DNA of 64,000 nt. Origin: CAIXSC01 sp046349915 (GTDB lineage: Bacteria; Planctomycetota; Planctomycetia; Pirellulales; Pirellulaceae). Position numbers and translations under genes: made by a program. The DNA is taken from the NCBI GenBank assembly GCA_046349915.1, contig JAXMBL010000003.1, positions 1,488,001 through 1,552,000 of the forward strand. The letters are read 5' to 3'. Under the pieces are notes generated by a model, which saw nothing but the letters and a program-made list of their open reading frames with translations, made no database searches and had not been told where the DNA came from. This document shows positions 29,201 through 37,168 of this stretch, piece after piece (position 1 is the stretch's first letter; each line of letters starts with the position of its first letter).

Positions 29201-29740
29201 GAACGTCTTGTAAGCCTGATCGTATAGCGTGCGGGCTTCCGTCTTGAGCTTGTCCTTTTGGATCTCGGCGGGTCGCTTGGCCCGTTCCATCTTCAGGTCG
29301 GCTCGTTCGACCAGCAGGTTGCCCAATTCGCTCTTCGCGGAAAACACCATGGCGTGATTCGGCTGAGCCGTCACGAATTGATCGAGCGCGGCCTGAGCGG
29401 CATCGAGCTGCTTTTCTCGCAGGGCGAAGTCCTTTTGGTAGCGAGCCCCTTCCATCAGCGTGATGCCGCGCTCGTAACCCAGCGATTCCTTGAAGGACGC
29501 GGGAACGAGGGGACTGTTGGCGATCTGATCGAGATACTCGATCGCCACGTCGTGATACATCGCTTCGCGGAGAGCGGCCAGGAATTCCTTGGCAGGTTCC
29601 GCGGCGGTTACAGGGGTTGCCGCGAACGACAGTCCCGCGATGCCAAGAGCCCAGCTCCAAACGTTCCAGCGACCCCGGTTTCTCGATCCAATCATGGGCA
29701 CGAATCCTTGACGCAGTCCGCTACCAAACTTCTTGGACAC
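26243..29740 (-). CDS. Large secreted TPR protein with inserted EF-hand pair
   Basis: The protein has 1165 residues. After a basic stretch, WNVWSWALGIAGLSFAATPVTAA is a signal peptide. Nearly the whole chain is helical with TPR-like repeats (for example NMGNFKEALSYYDELLQNPEEP, FYEAGVLGDFVAMRYPDSAGA, MGEYDASIKLFMEILAKNP). Between them, at about residues 575-586 and 604-615, are two calcium-loop-like sequences, DKDKDGRLSKEEF and DVDGNGRIEQGEL, which fit the EF-hand consensus. It is likely a periplasmic or envelope scaffold whose folding or contacts depend on calcium. It is the first gene of the minus-strand ExbB/ExbD set, 208 bases upstream of the second TPR gene. Confidence 0.85.
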   Translation of the reverse strand: MSKKFGSGLRQGFVPMIGSRNRGRWNVWSWALGIAGLSFAATPVTAAEPAKEFLAALREAMYHDVAIEYLDQIANSPLVPASFKESLGYERGITLMEGARYQKDFALREKQLDAAQAALDQFVTAQPNHAMVFSAKSELGNLLVERADLKMERAKRPAEIQKDKLKTEARTLYDQAYKTFQALGEDIKKKLSQIPQNINREKDPKRFDQRDQLRGEYLQAELLSAAVLEKSASTMDKASKEYKDTLTKAATEYGSIYNNYRQRVGGLYARMYQGGCYQNMGNFKEALSYYDELLQNPEEPKEFHELRTKVLLLAVDCWMHDSQKKYGEVLVKAGPWVEKAYPTEMRSKEIHALRLAVARASKLMADQIKATKPKDPQVAQLMGDARKLAQFVARSPGDLQKDAQKLLSELGVGSANAEGEKSLPKTFAEARQAGRDALDAINVAKVNIDSLPARIRDEKDANVKKELEEQLKQAQDVMKSGNGEALRMFDLALKLVTSETTTDEINSVRYYLCFLNYSTGDFYEAGVLGDFVAMRYPDSAGARQCAKIAMASYLKLYGEAKTESKPQIDKLLGDFDKDKDGRLSKEEFDAMPDEAKAPLANADVDGNGRIEQGELVRLVTTFESAQVIDTCNFITSKWPDQPEAQEALSTLIAFMISENQLDKAQELLSKIPEETPQRGTAELKLGQALWGAYRRGMFAVQEQEQSASAAGAIPADIKQQLDARRGELKAIRERAEKTLVDGVARMEKAGKVDATLTAAVLALAQVYVDTEQAAKAVELLERANVGVLKLVEAKHEATTKAGFAEDVYKTALRAYISSLAAATPDAAKALITKAEAVMGQLNQSVAGAADGPKKLFAIYYGLARDLEQQMELAAPDSKKNLAIGFETFLNQVRATAVDLNVLYWVASTFYSMGESYGPGANNQTPPEAKRFFGESAKSLQDILDRGKSGKLQVEGQLQSQIMLQLAKARREMGEYDASIKLFMEILAKNPALLSVQTEAAKTYEEWADRSADPKYYLHAIQGSMENRTKKSTIWGWNEVAKITAGKPQFRDSFYEGRYHVALARYKYALNPKNAADKKKHLEAAETSLSKTYQLYPNLTGDPAQNQKDFRQSYDTLAKMLQKALGKPERGLAAYDQGASGGAPTPGAAPAASPLAPMKASAAVKR

Positions 29741-30085
29741 GACTAAACGACCAACATCTCCAGGGGCTTTCGCCCGCGGAGCGTTATGCGTTCAATCGGA
29801 GTTCCCCCATTCGCCGCCGTTGCGTCCGGAAAACACCCGCTAAGCGTTTTCGCACGCGAAATCGGTCCTCGCCACAAGGACGCGGTCCGCACTTTGCCGA
29901 CCTGACGAGATTCGCCAGTCGTCGCGAAGCTCCCCCGATTATAAAACTCGGCGCGGCCCTCGCAACTCGACCAACCGCATTCCCTTGCCCCTAAGCTAAC
30001 CTCGATTCAGCCGATTCCAAGGGTTGCGACGAAAACTGTTATACTAAATTCCGTCTCCCCGGCCGCGAAAACCGGAATCTCTCCC
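29741..30085. other. Divergent intergenic region
   Basis: This 345-base stretch separates the minus-strand TPR gene from the plus-strand envelope trio. Besides the promoter-like sequence at 30037-30045 it shows no repeat, RNA gene or clear hairpin. It is GC-rich with many CGC/GCG steps and no convincing small reading frame. Confidence 0.5.
30037..30045 (+). promoter_or_regulatory. Extended -10 promoter candidate for the envelope trio
   Basis: TGTTATACT matches the extended -10 consensus (TGnTATAAT-like) and lies about 40 bases before the ATG at 30086. No good -35 box is present at the usual distance, as expected for extended -10 promoters. Confidence 0.4.
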
Positions 30086-31543
30086 ATGGCGCCACCGTTC
30101 CGATCCTCCCAATCCTCCACCGATCCGCTCCGTCGGCCGCCCCCGACGAACTACCGTTCGCGCGCCGTCCAACTGCGAATATTCACGCTGTTGGCGGGGC
30201 TGCTTTTAGTCTTGATGCTGATTGGTCGAGCGAAAGACCCCAAATTCTGGACCTTGTTGGGCTTTGAAGACCGACCGATCGCAGGCGGCACATCGCTTAC
30301 CGAGGAGGAGATTGCGAACGAGGACGTGGAGACCCGCTTGCCGCCCTCGATACCCGAGGAGAGTCAGCTTGGGGTCATCGGCGACTCGCCCAAACGCAGT
30401 TCCGCCAAGACGGAGGTTGATCCGACAGAACCGCCCGAACGCTGGGGGGCGGCACAATCGGACGCTCCCGCCGAAATGGCCGCCGCGTCTCGCGACGCTT
30501 GGCGCCAAGTACTCGAATCGCTCACGGGCGACGAGCAACTACTTTGGTACGACGCGCTCGATTCGCTGGCTCGCGGTCGACGATTGGCGGAAGCGGATCG
30601 GGAAGCATGGACCAAGTTGTTGGATAAATGCGAACTGGAGTGGCGGGCTTATGCCATTCAGGCGGTCGAATCGCTCTCAACTCTGCCCGAAGACCAACAG
30701 ACGCTTTGGCGATTGCGGCTGGGGACGCTCCATGGACGCTGGCATGAACACTGGCGGCCGTTGCTCGATCAATGGGTGGGAGGCGAGTCGGCGCCGGAGG
30801 TCGATCCCGTGTTGATCGAGCGACTCCAACAAATGCTGGACGCCATTGTGCTCGATTCGATTCGGGACAACACGATGTCCCGGACGGCCGAAAAAGCGGC
30901 GTGGTTTCGCTGGTTGGCTCGCTTGCGCGACACGGCGGACGACGACTTGCGTCAGCAGTCCATGGGGCCGACAGGTTATCTTTCGTTGTTCAAGCAGCCG
31001 CGGGATTATCGCGGCAAGGTGGTCACGATTCGGGGAGTGGTGCATTTGGCGTATCATGTGCCCGCGCCCGCAAACCGCCCGGGAATTCCCGGCTATTACT
31101 TGTTCTGGGTGCGCCCTGCGGGCGGCCCCAACTCGCCGATCGTCGTCTACTCGCTCGATCTACCCCAAGGGTTTCCCCCCATCAAGGACAAATACGCCGA
31201 TGGCGAAATGACAACGCTCAACGAGGAAGTGGAGTTTACGGGCTACTTCTTCAAACGCTGGGCCTATCCCACGGAACAGGACATTCAGGTGGCGCCGCTG
31301 TTGCTCGCGCGAGTTCCACGATGGCAAGCGCCGGTCGTCTCTGGCGCCGAAGAGCCGAGTTGGCTGACGCTGGCAGCGATTGTCGCGATTGCCGCGGTAT
31401 TCGGCATCGGCATCGCCCTCGTCGCCCTTAAACGCGACCCGCTGAGTGCGGGGGCGCGTCGAGCCGTGGAGAAGCGGGGGATGACGAACTCCACTCGCGA
31501 AAACTCGTCCGAGGATTCCGCCGAAGGCCCTCCCGCTGCGTGA
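30086..31543 (+). CDS. Unknown membrane-anchored protein, envelope trio gene 1
   Basis: The protein has 485 residues and no family that I recognise. A transmembrane helix lies near residues 32-50 (IFTLLAGLLLVLMLIG) and another near 430-455 (SWLTLAAIVAIAAVFGIGIALVAL), leaving a large external domain between them and a charged C-terminus. Residues about 290-415 form a module: a helix, then YRGKVVTIRGVVHLAYHV, PGYYLFWVRPAGGPNSPIVV and VEFTGYFFKRWAY, a beta-rich pattern suggestive of an OB-like barrel. Related copies seem to occur twice in the next gene. The trio runs on with 68 bases to gene 2. Confidence 0.75.
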   Translation: MAPPFRSSQSSTDPLRRPPPTNYRSRAVQLRIFTLLAGLLLVLMLIGRAKDPKFWTLLGFEDRPIAGGTSLTEEEIANEDVETRLPPSIPEESQLGVIGDSPKRSSAKTEVDPTEPPERWGAAQSDAPAEMAAASRDAWRQVLESLTGDEQLLWYDALDSLARGRRLAEADREAWTKLLDKCELEWRAYAIQAVESLSTLPEDQQTLWRLRLGTLHGRWHEHWRPLLDQWVGGESAPEVDPVLIERLQQMLDAIVLDSIRDNTMSRTAEKAAWFRWLARLRDTADDDLRQQSMGPTGYLSLFKQPRDYRGKVVTIRGVVHLAYHVPAPANRPGIPGYYLFWVRPAGGPNSPIVVYSLDLPQGFPPIKDKYADGEMTTLNEEVEFTGYFFKRWAYPTEQDIQVAPLLLARVPRWQAPVVSGAEEPSWLTLAAIVAIAAVFGIGIALVALKRDPLSAGARRAVEKRGMTNSTRENSSEDSAEGPPAA

Positions 31544-31611
31544 CCTTCGGTTGGCATCGTGAACGCCCGCGTCAGTACGACAAGCCGCTTTTAACTTAGA
31601 GGATGCGATCG

Positions 31612-33258
31612 ATGACGGACCACGAGAACTTGCGGCTCAGTAGGCACGCCGACCGAGCAGGGTTTTCTCGCCTGTTCGCGATGCTTGCGATTTCCCTTCT
31701 GCTGAATGCCCTGAGGTCAGGAGGGGGCGAGAATTGCACGGCTCAGGAGCTCCCTTGGACCAAGAATCCGGGCAAGACGGCGGTCAAACGCGCCGAAACC
31801 CTGAAGGAACTGTTCGTCAATGTGGACGACAGTCAGTGGTCGCACTTGATCGATGGCGAACCGTTATCGGTCAACGAGGACGAAACGCTGAATCGCGTGC
31901 TGTTGCGAGTTGCTCGGATCGGCGGCTACGACTGGCATCGACTTTGTAAGCCGCTGGGAGATGGCCGCCGATTCGTCGACGATCCGGCGGCTCGCCGCGC
32001 CGACGGAGTGTTGCTGGAGGGCCGTGCGACTCGCATCGAGAAGCTGGCGATCCTGCCCGAGCTGGCTCGACGGTTCGAGTTCGATCATTATTACCGGGTC
32101 TCGTTTACGCCCGCCAATTCTCCGTATCCGGTCGTCATCTGCTCACGAAGAATCCCGCAGGCCTGGGAAAAGCTCGAGCAACTCGACGAGCCAGCCGCCT
32201 GTGAAGCCGTATTCTTGAAGACAGGGGCGGAAATCGAGGGGCAGAGGCAGTTGGTGTTCGCCACGGACCGCATGGTCTGGCGTCCCGATAAACCCAATGA
32301 TGCGTTGGGCGTCAAGCCGGACCATGTCTTGCTGGCGAAGTTCGGCTTCGATGTCAATCGACTCGAGGACCTACGCGGCCGCGATTCGCTGCCGCTATCG
32401 TCGGTGGACACCGAGTGCTTTTATCAGATGTTGGCCGCGGTGAAGGAGGCTGACCCTCAGGTTCTGGCTCAGGAGGCTGCGCCGTTCGATCTGCCTCCGC
32501 TCTTGCAGAAGCCGGGCGAGCAGCATGGGAAGTTGTTTCACGTGTATGGTCGAGCCAAGCGAGTCACCAAGATCTTGCTGAACGACCCCGAGATCAAGGA
32601 CCGATTTGGAATCGACCACTATTACCAAGTCGATGTCATGGTGCCGCTGGGGGACAGCGAGGTCCGAGTGCCGCGCGACAAGAAAGACAAGACGGGGCCC
32701 GTCATTAACGTGGCGTTCCCCGTGATATGTTGCGTCTTGGAACTGCCCGAACGTCTACAATTGATGAGCGAGCGAACCGATTTGAACGAGGACATGACGT
32801 TCGACGCTTTCAACGTCCGCCTCTGGTCGTATCAGTCGCAATTTCTAGATCAGTGGGAGCAGGAACAACGTTCCGCCGAAGAGGCGGCCCCCTCCGTTGA
32901 CGACGCCGAAAAGGCTACTCGTCGCCGTCAGCCGAGTCCTCTGTTTATCGCTCGCAGCGCCGCCTTCGCCCCCGTTGTCGAGCCGACCGATCATGGACTT
33001 GGCTCGGTCGTGGGGTCGGTATTGATCGGCGCCATCTTTGTGATTGCCGTGCTGGCTTGGGTGGCCAGTTCGGGGAATCGCAAGTCGCGCAGACAACTAC
33101 GAAATGCCGAGCCGCCTCGCTTCGAATTGGGACCGCCCGCGGAGGAAGCGAAGCGGACCTCGACGCAAACGGAGGCCGAATCGAGCGACTCGGCCCCGAC
33201 TGATTCTTCCGCGGAACCTAAGCGAACTGTCCGATCTGAAGAGCCTGATAGCCGATGA
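31612..33258 (+). CDS. Unknown membrane-anchored protein with duplicated module, trio gene 2
   Basis: The start at 31612 has GAGG eight bases upstream; the in-frame ATG at 31603 is too close to it. The protein has 548 residues. A signal (LFAMLAISLLLNAL) begins the chain and GSVVGSVLIGAIFVIAVLAWV near residue 465 anchors it. Two related modules are visible: LLEGRATRIEKLAILPEL then FEFDHYYRVSFTP at about 135-180, and HVYGRAKRVTKILLNDPEI then FGIDHYYQVDVMVP at about 310-345, each followed by a hydrophobic VVICS/PVICC strand. This is an internal duplication of the type of module in gene 1. The stop overlaps the next ATG (ATGA at 33255-33258). Function unknown. Confidence 0.78.
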   Translation: MTDHENLRLSRHADRAGFSRLFAMLAISLLLNALRSGGGENCTAQELPWTKNPGKTAVKRAETLKELFVNVDDSQWSHLIDGEPLSVNEDETLNRVLLRVARIGGYDWHRLCKPLGDGRRFVDDPAARRADGVLLEGRATRIEKLAILPELARRFEFDHYYRVSFTPANSPYPVVICSRRIPQAWEKLEQLDEPAACEAVFLKTGAEIEGQRQLVFATDRMVWRPDKPNDALGVKPDHVLLAKFGFDVNRLEDLRGRDSLPLSSVDTECFYQMLAAVKEADPQVLAQEAAPFDLPPLLQKPGEQHGKLFHVYGRAKRVTKILLNDPEIKDRFGIDHYYQVDVMVPLGDSEVRVPRDKKDKTGPVINVAFPVICCVLELPERLQLMSERTDLNEDMTFDAFNVRLWSYQSQFLDQWEQEQRSAEEAAPSVDDAEKATRRRQPSPLFIARSAAFAPVVEPTDHGLGSVVGSVLIGAIFVIAVLAWVASSGNRKSRRQLRNAEPPRFELGPPAEEAKRTSTQTEAESSDSAPTDSSAEPKRTVRSEEPDSR

Positions 33259-34931
33259 TTAAGGCGAGTGTGGACAAGGTCGAAGGCCATGACAGCTCGC
33301 CCTTTGCAAGTTGGCGTGGAGCAACTGCCGAGTGGTGCTCACGTCGCCGGCGATCCGCAGTGTCGCAGTTTGGGGTGCTGTGCGCGTGGGGACTGATGTT
33401 GGCGGGCCTGTTGCCAGGGAATGGCTATGAGTTTGCGGCTTGCGCGCGGGCCGACGAGTCGAATGTGGGCCAGTCAGCGGGCGCCGCTGACGCGGGTCGT
33501 TATTTCGCGATCCGCGTGGTGGACCAGCAGACGGGGCGAGGCGTACCGTTGGTCGAGTTACGGACGGTGAATGACTTGCGTTTTTTCACCGACTCGGCCG
33601 GCTACGTCGCATTTCTCGAGCCCGATCTGATGGAACGCAAGGTTTTCTTTCACGTGTCGAGTCCAGGGTATGAGTTCCCCGCGGACGGTTTCGGCTTTCG
33701 CGGTAAGACGCTCGAAGTGACGGCGGGGGGACGAGCGGAACTGCGGCTGAAACGACTGAATAAAGCGGAAAGGCTGTACCGCATCACCGGCGGAGGAATC
33801 TACGCCGATAGCGAGTTGCTCGGACTGCGAAAGCCAGCGGCTCCGGCTCCTCGCTTGCCGGGGCTGGTCATGGGGTCGGACAGCGTAGTGGCCGCGGTCC
33901 ATCTGGGACGGGTTTACTGGTTCTGGGGCGACACCAATCGCCCCGAGTATCCGCTAGGGAACTTTCATGTGCCCGGCGCCAGATCGCCGCCTTTGTCGTC
34001 AGGCAAAGCGACGCCCGACTCGCGAATTGACTTCGAGTACTTTGTCGACCAGCAAGGTCGAGCCAAAGAGACGGCTCGCATGCCGGGCGAAGGGCCGACT
34101 TGGATTGGCGGACTGATAAGCGCGCCCGCGGTTGACGGGCGGCCGAAACTCTTGGCCGCCTACGAGAAGATTCGGCCGCCATTGACGGTTGCGAGTCGTG
34201 GGATTGCGGAGTTCGATGAAACGGCCAGCGAGTTTCGGCGAGTGGCTGAGTTTCCTGTCGCGGCGGCGTTGCGACCGCATGGGCATGTATTTCGGCATCG
34301 GGAGGAGGGTGTTGAGCGAGCCTATTTCGGCGATCCATTTCCATGGACTCGCACCCTCGCGACTCGCGAGGGCTACGTCCAACTGGATCACTACGAAGGC
34401 TATACGGCGTTCGTTAGCGACCGAGTCGACGGTCAGGACGCTGGCGAGCGGCTCGACCGTGATGCCGCGGGACGTTTGGTTTTCGCGTGGCGACGAGGTG
34501 CTCGACCCTGGTCGTACGAGGCGGAAAGGCGGTTGGTGGCAGCGGGAGAAATGGGCGAGCACGAAACGTTGATCAGGCTGGTCGACGCGGCGTCGGGTAA
34601 ACGCATCACACCGCACCGCGGATCGGTGAATTGGAATCCTTTCCGTCAGCGTTGGATTGCGATCTTTGTCGAGTTAGGCGGGAGTACGTCGAATCTGGGG
34701 GAAGTGTGGTACGCCGAGTCGGAGCGGCCCGAGGGGCCGTGGGGAGACGCGGTGAAAGTGGTGACGCATGAGCGATACAGCTTTTACAATCCTCGGCATC
34801 ATGCGTTTCTCGACGAGGAGAATGGTCGTGTAATTTACTTCGAGGGGACTTACACGCGAACTTTCAGCGGCGATACGCTCGCCACTCCTAGATACGAATA
34901 CAACCAGATTCTGTACCGGCTTAAGCTGTGA
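33255..34931 (+). CDS. Secreted propeller-like protein (DUF4185-like), trio gene 3
   Basis: The protein has 558 residues. A signal-like segment (FGVLCAWGLMLAGLLPGNGYEF) near residues 38-60 is followed by a transthyretin/carboxypeptidase-regulatory-like beta-sandwich (FAIRVVDQQTGRGVPLVELRT ... TDSAGYVAF). From about 175 the chain alternates WFWGDTNRPEY, WIGGLISAPAV, AYFGDPFPWTRTLA, SVNWNPFRQRWIAI, EVWYAESERPEGPWG and YNPRHHAFLDEENGRVIYFEG, blade-like repeats that resemble DUF4185 and five-bladed glycoside-hydrolase-type propellers. No catalytic acids can be assigned. It is coupled by overlap to gene 2, so the three are likely one unit acting at the cell surface. Confidence 0.75.
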   Translation: MIKASVDKVEGHDSSPFASWRGATAEWCSRRRRSAVSQFGVLCAWGLMLAGLLPGNGYEFAACARADESNVGQSAGAADAGRYFAIRVVDQQTGRGVPLVELRTVNDLRFFTDSAGYVAFLEPDLMERKVFFHVSSPGYEFPADGFGFRGKTLEVTAGGRAELRLKRLNKAERLYRITGGGIYADSELLGLRKPAAPAPRLPGLVMGSDSVVAAVHLGRVYWFWGDTNRPEYPLGNFHVPGARSPPLSSGKATPDSRIDFEYFVDQQGRAKETARMPGEGPTWIGGLISAPAVDGRPKLLAAYEKIRPPLTVASRGIAEFDETASEFRRVAEFPVAAALRPHGHVFRHREEGVERAYFGDPFPWTRTLATREGYVQLDHYEGYTAFVSDRVDGQDAGERLDRDAAGRLVFAWRRGARPWSYEAERRLVAAGEMGEHETLIRLVDAASGKRITPHRGSVNWNPFRQRWIAIFVELGGSTSNLGEVWYAESERPEGPWGDAVKVVTHERYSFYNPRHHAFLDEENGRVIYFEGTYTRTFSGDTLATPRYEYNQILYRLKL

Positions 34932-35014
34932 TCGATTGGCCTGCCGCCCTTGACGCACGGGAGGGGGTGGGGGGATATTCGGGGGCTTGGCGTTCGAGAG
35001 CTTTCACCGCAGTG

Positions 35015-35038
35015 GGCCTCGCGGGAGGCCTTTTTATT
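35015..35038 (+). terminator. Rho-independent terminator after the envelope trio
   Basis: GGCCTC (35015-35020), loop GCGG, GAGGCC (35025-35030), then TTTTTATT. It lies 84 bases after the stop of gene 3 and 18 bases before the mdh start, so it separates the trio from mdh or attenuates read-through into it. Confidence 0.8.
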
Positions 35039-35055
35039 GGATAGGGGATGAGACG

Positions 35056-36009
35056 ATGGGTCGGGCGAAGATCACGATCGTGGGTGCTGGCAATGTCGGA
35101 GCGACGACGGCTCATTGGTGCGCGGCGGCCGAACTGGGCGATATCGTGCTGGTTGATATTCCAGCCACTGAAAACATGCCCAAGGGGAAAGCGCTCGACC
35201 TGATGCAGAGCAGCCCCATCATGGGATTTGACTCGACGGTTACCGGCGCCACGAGCTACGAACCGACCGCGGGCAGCGATGTCGTGGTGATTACCGCGGG
35301 CATTCCGCGAAAGCCCGGCATGAGCCGCGACGATCTTTTGGCGACGAACGCCAAGATCGTGTCGTCCGTGGCGGAGCAGGTGAAGGCGACGAGCCCTAAT
35401 GCCGTGATCATTGTGGTCAGCAATCCGCTCGACGCGATGGTGCAGCGAGTTTTTCAGGTGACTGGGTTCCCGTCACAGCGAGTGATTGGTCAGGCGGGGG
35501 TGCTCGATACGGCTCGCTATCGCACCTTCTTGGCGATGGAACTTGGCGTCAGCGTTGAGGATGTGTCGGCTCTGCTGATGGGCGGCCACGGCGACACGAT
35601 GGTGCCGCTGCCGAGCTACACGTCGGTGGGTGGAATCCCCGTGACCAAGTTGATTGCTCCCGCTCGATTGGCGGAGATCGTGCAACGGACCCGCGACGGC
35701 GGCGCCGAGATCGTCGGGTTGCTCAAGACGGGCAGCGCCTACTACGCACCCGCCGCCGCGACCGCTCAGATGGTCGAAGCGATCGTGAAGGACAAGAAAC
35801 GAGTGATTCCGGTGGCGGCTTACTGTGACCGCGAGTACGGCGTGGGCGGTTACTACGTCGGCGTCCCGGTCGTGCTAGGTGCAGGCGGTGTGCAACGCAT
35901 CATCGAGTTGGAACTGAGCGACTCGGAGCGAGCAGATTTCCAGAAGAGCGTCGATTCAGTCAAGGGACTGGTCAAGACAATGGGCGAGTTGATGTCGAAG
36001 GCTGGCTAA
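35056..36009 (+). CDS. mdh: Malate dehydrogenase (lactate/malate dehydrogenase family)
   Basis: The start at 35056 follows GGGGATGAG; an in-frame ATG at 34987 lies upstream of the terminator and is rejected. The protein has 317 residues. GAGNVGATTAHW is the NAD-binding glycine loop, VVITAGIPRKPGMSRDDLL the substrate loop whose Arg residues (RKPGMSR) mark malate instead of lactate specificity, and GGHGDTMVPL carries the catalytic His, with DTARYRTFLA supplying Asp and Arg partners. It converts malate to oxaloacetate in the TCA cycle. It appears to stand alone, with a terminator upstream. Confidence 0.96.
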   Translation: MGRAKITIVGAGNVGATTAHWCAAAELGDIVLVDIPATENMPKGKALDLMQSSPIMGFDSTVTGATSYEPTAGSDVVVITAGIPRKPGMSRDDLLATNAKIVSSVAEQVKATSPNAVIIVVSNPLDAMVQRVFQVTGFPSQRVIGQAGVLDTARYRTFLAMELGVSVEDVSALLMGGHGDTMVPLPSYTSVGGIPVTKLIAPARLAEIVQRTRDGGAEIVGLLKTGSAYYAPAAATAQMVEAIVKDKKRVIPVAAYCDREYGVGGYYVGVPVVLGAGGVQRIIELELSDSERADFQKSVDSVKGLVKTMGELMSKAG

Positions 36010-36039
36010 AGTTGCTGGCAGGTTGACGTTGACAGGTAG

Positions 36040-36063
36040 GCGGGGCTTTTCTACAAACCCCGC
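36040..36063 (+). terminator. Weak hairpin after mdh
   Basis: GCGGGG (36040-36045) pairs with CCCCGC (36058-36063) over a 12-base loop, 30 bases after the mdh stop. No T-run follows, so termination is uncertain. Confidence 0.3.
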
Positions 36064-36165
36064 AAGCAGGGACCGCGTTAAGCGGAACCGAGATGTGCGG
36101 AAACGCGATGATCTAGTTCATCGCGTCTTCGAAGGCAGCGAACTTCACAGCGACGGCCTCAGCCC

Positions 36166-36939
36166 ATGATGAATCGCCTTTCGTTCTCCGTTGGCAACTC
36201 CACTCTCCCCGTAAAAACGGCGCAGCCGACAACCTGGGGAGGTCGCAGCGCGGAAACTGGCGAAATTCTCCCGCGGTACTCGCTTTTCGCTCCCTTGCAT
36301 TACGAGCCGAACTATTCGTACCCGTTGATCGTCTGGCTGCACGGCGCCAAGGGGGACGAGCATCAACTGCGGCGAGTCATGCCGTTGTTGAGTTTGAGAA
36401 ATTATGCGGCGATTGGGCCCCGCGGCACTCAGCGACACGGCGACGATGCGCCTGGTTACTTTTGGGGCTCGCATGCGGGAGCCGTGTCGACGGCCGAACG
36501 CGCCGTCCTGGAATGCGTCGACATCGCTCAACAACGCTTTAACGTGGACGCCAATCGCGTTTTTCTCGCGGGTTACGGCTGCGGGGGAACGATGGCGTTC
36601 CAGGTCGGCTTGCGTCATCCCGGTGTTTTCGCGGGGGTCATCTCGCTGGGCGGACCATTTCCTACCGGTCGTTCCTTGTTGGCAGGGTTGCCGCAGATTC
36701 GCCGACTCCCACTATTCATCGCTCAGGGGCGTGACGCGCGCGAGTATTCGGTCGATCGGCTCTGCGACGACCTGCGGTTGTTTCATTCGGCCGGCTTGGC
36801 CGTGACGGTCCGCCAATACCCCTGCGATGACGAACTCACGACCAAGATGCTGCAGGATCTGAATAACTGGATCATGGAACAGGTCACGGGGCAGAAACAG
36901 CCTGAACCTGAATATCCGTTGAGTGATGATCGCAATTGA
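36166..36939 (+). CDS. Alpha/beta-hydrolase-like protein lacking the catalytic Ser and His
   Basis: The protein has 257 residues of the phospholipase/carboxylesterase (esterase D/PHB-depolymerase-like) fold: YSYPLIVWLHGAKGDEHQL is the strand and oxyanion loop, and RVFLAGYGCGGTMAFQVGLRHPGVFAGVISLGG is the nucleophile elbow and following helix. At the elbow the usual GxSxG reads GYGCG, with Gly (GGC codon) where Ser should be; a neighbouring Cys is present. The usual C-terminal GH(E/T) His is replaced by CDDELTTK. The protein is therefore probably not an esterase by the standard mechanism. The start could be 36166 or the next codon at 36169. It stands alone after mdh. Confidence 0.8.
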   Translation: MMNRLSFSVGNSTLPVKTAQPTTWGGRSAETGEILPRYSLFAPLHYEPNYSYPLIVWLHGAKGDEHQLRRVMPLLSLRNYAAIGPRGTQRHGDDAPGYFWGSHAGAVSTAERAVLECVDIAQQRFNVDANRVFLAGYGCGGTMAFQVGLRHPGVFAGVISLGGPFPTGRSLLAGLPQIRRLPLFIAQGRDAREYSVDRLCDDLRLFHSAGLAVTVRQYPCDDELTTKMLQDLNNWIMEQVTGQKQPEPEYPLSDDRN

Positions 36940-37168
36940 CTTTGCGACTTTATTTTCTCCTGAAGTCTTTTGGTGTCAGTGGTTTGCGCGAGTTCTTGGA
37001 TGTTGGCGAGGGTACATCGGGGACGCTTGAGCGTTATAACCGCTAGGAGGCGGCCCCGAGGAATCTCTTGTTCGGGTCAGTTGGCAAACCTATGATGGAA
37101 CATTGTCGTTCCTCGCGGCGTCCAACTCCCTGTCGACCGCCCGTATCCCACCGCTCTTGGAGCTCGTT

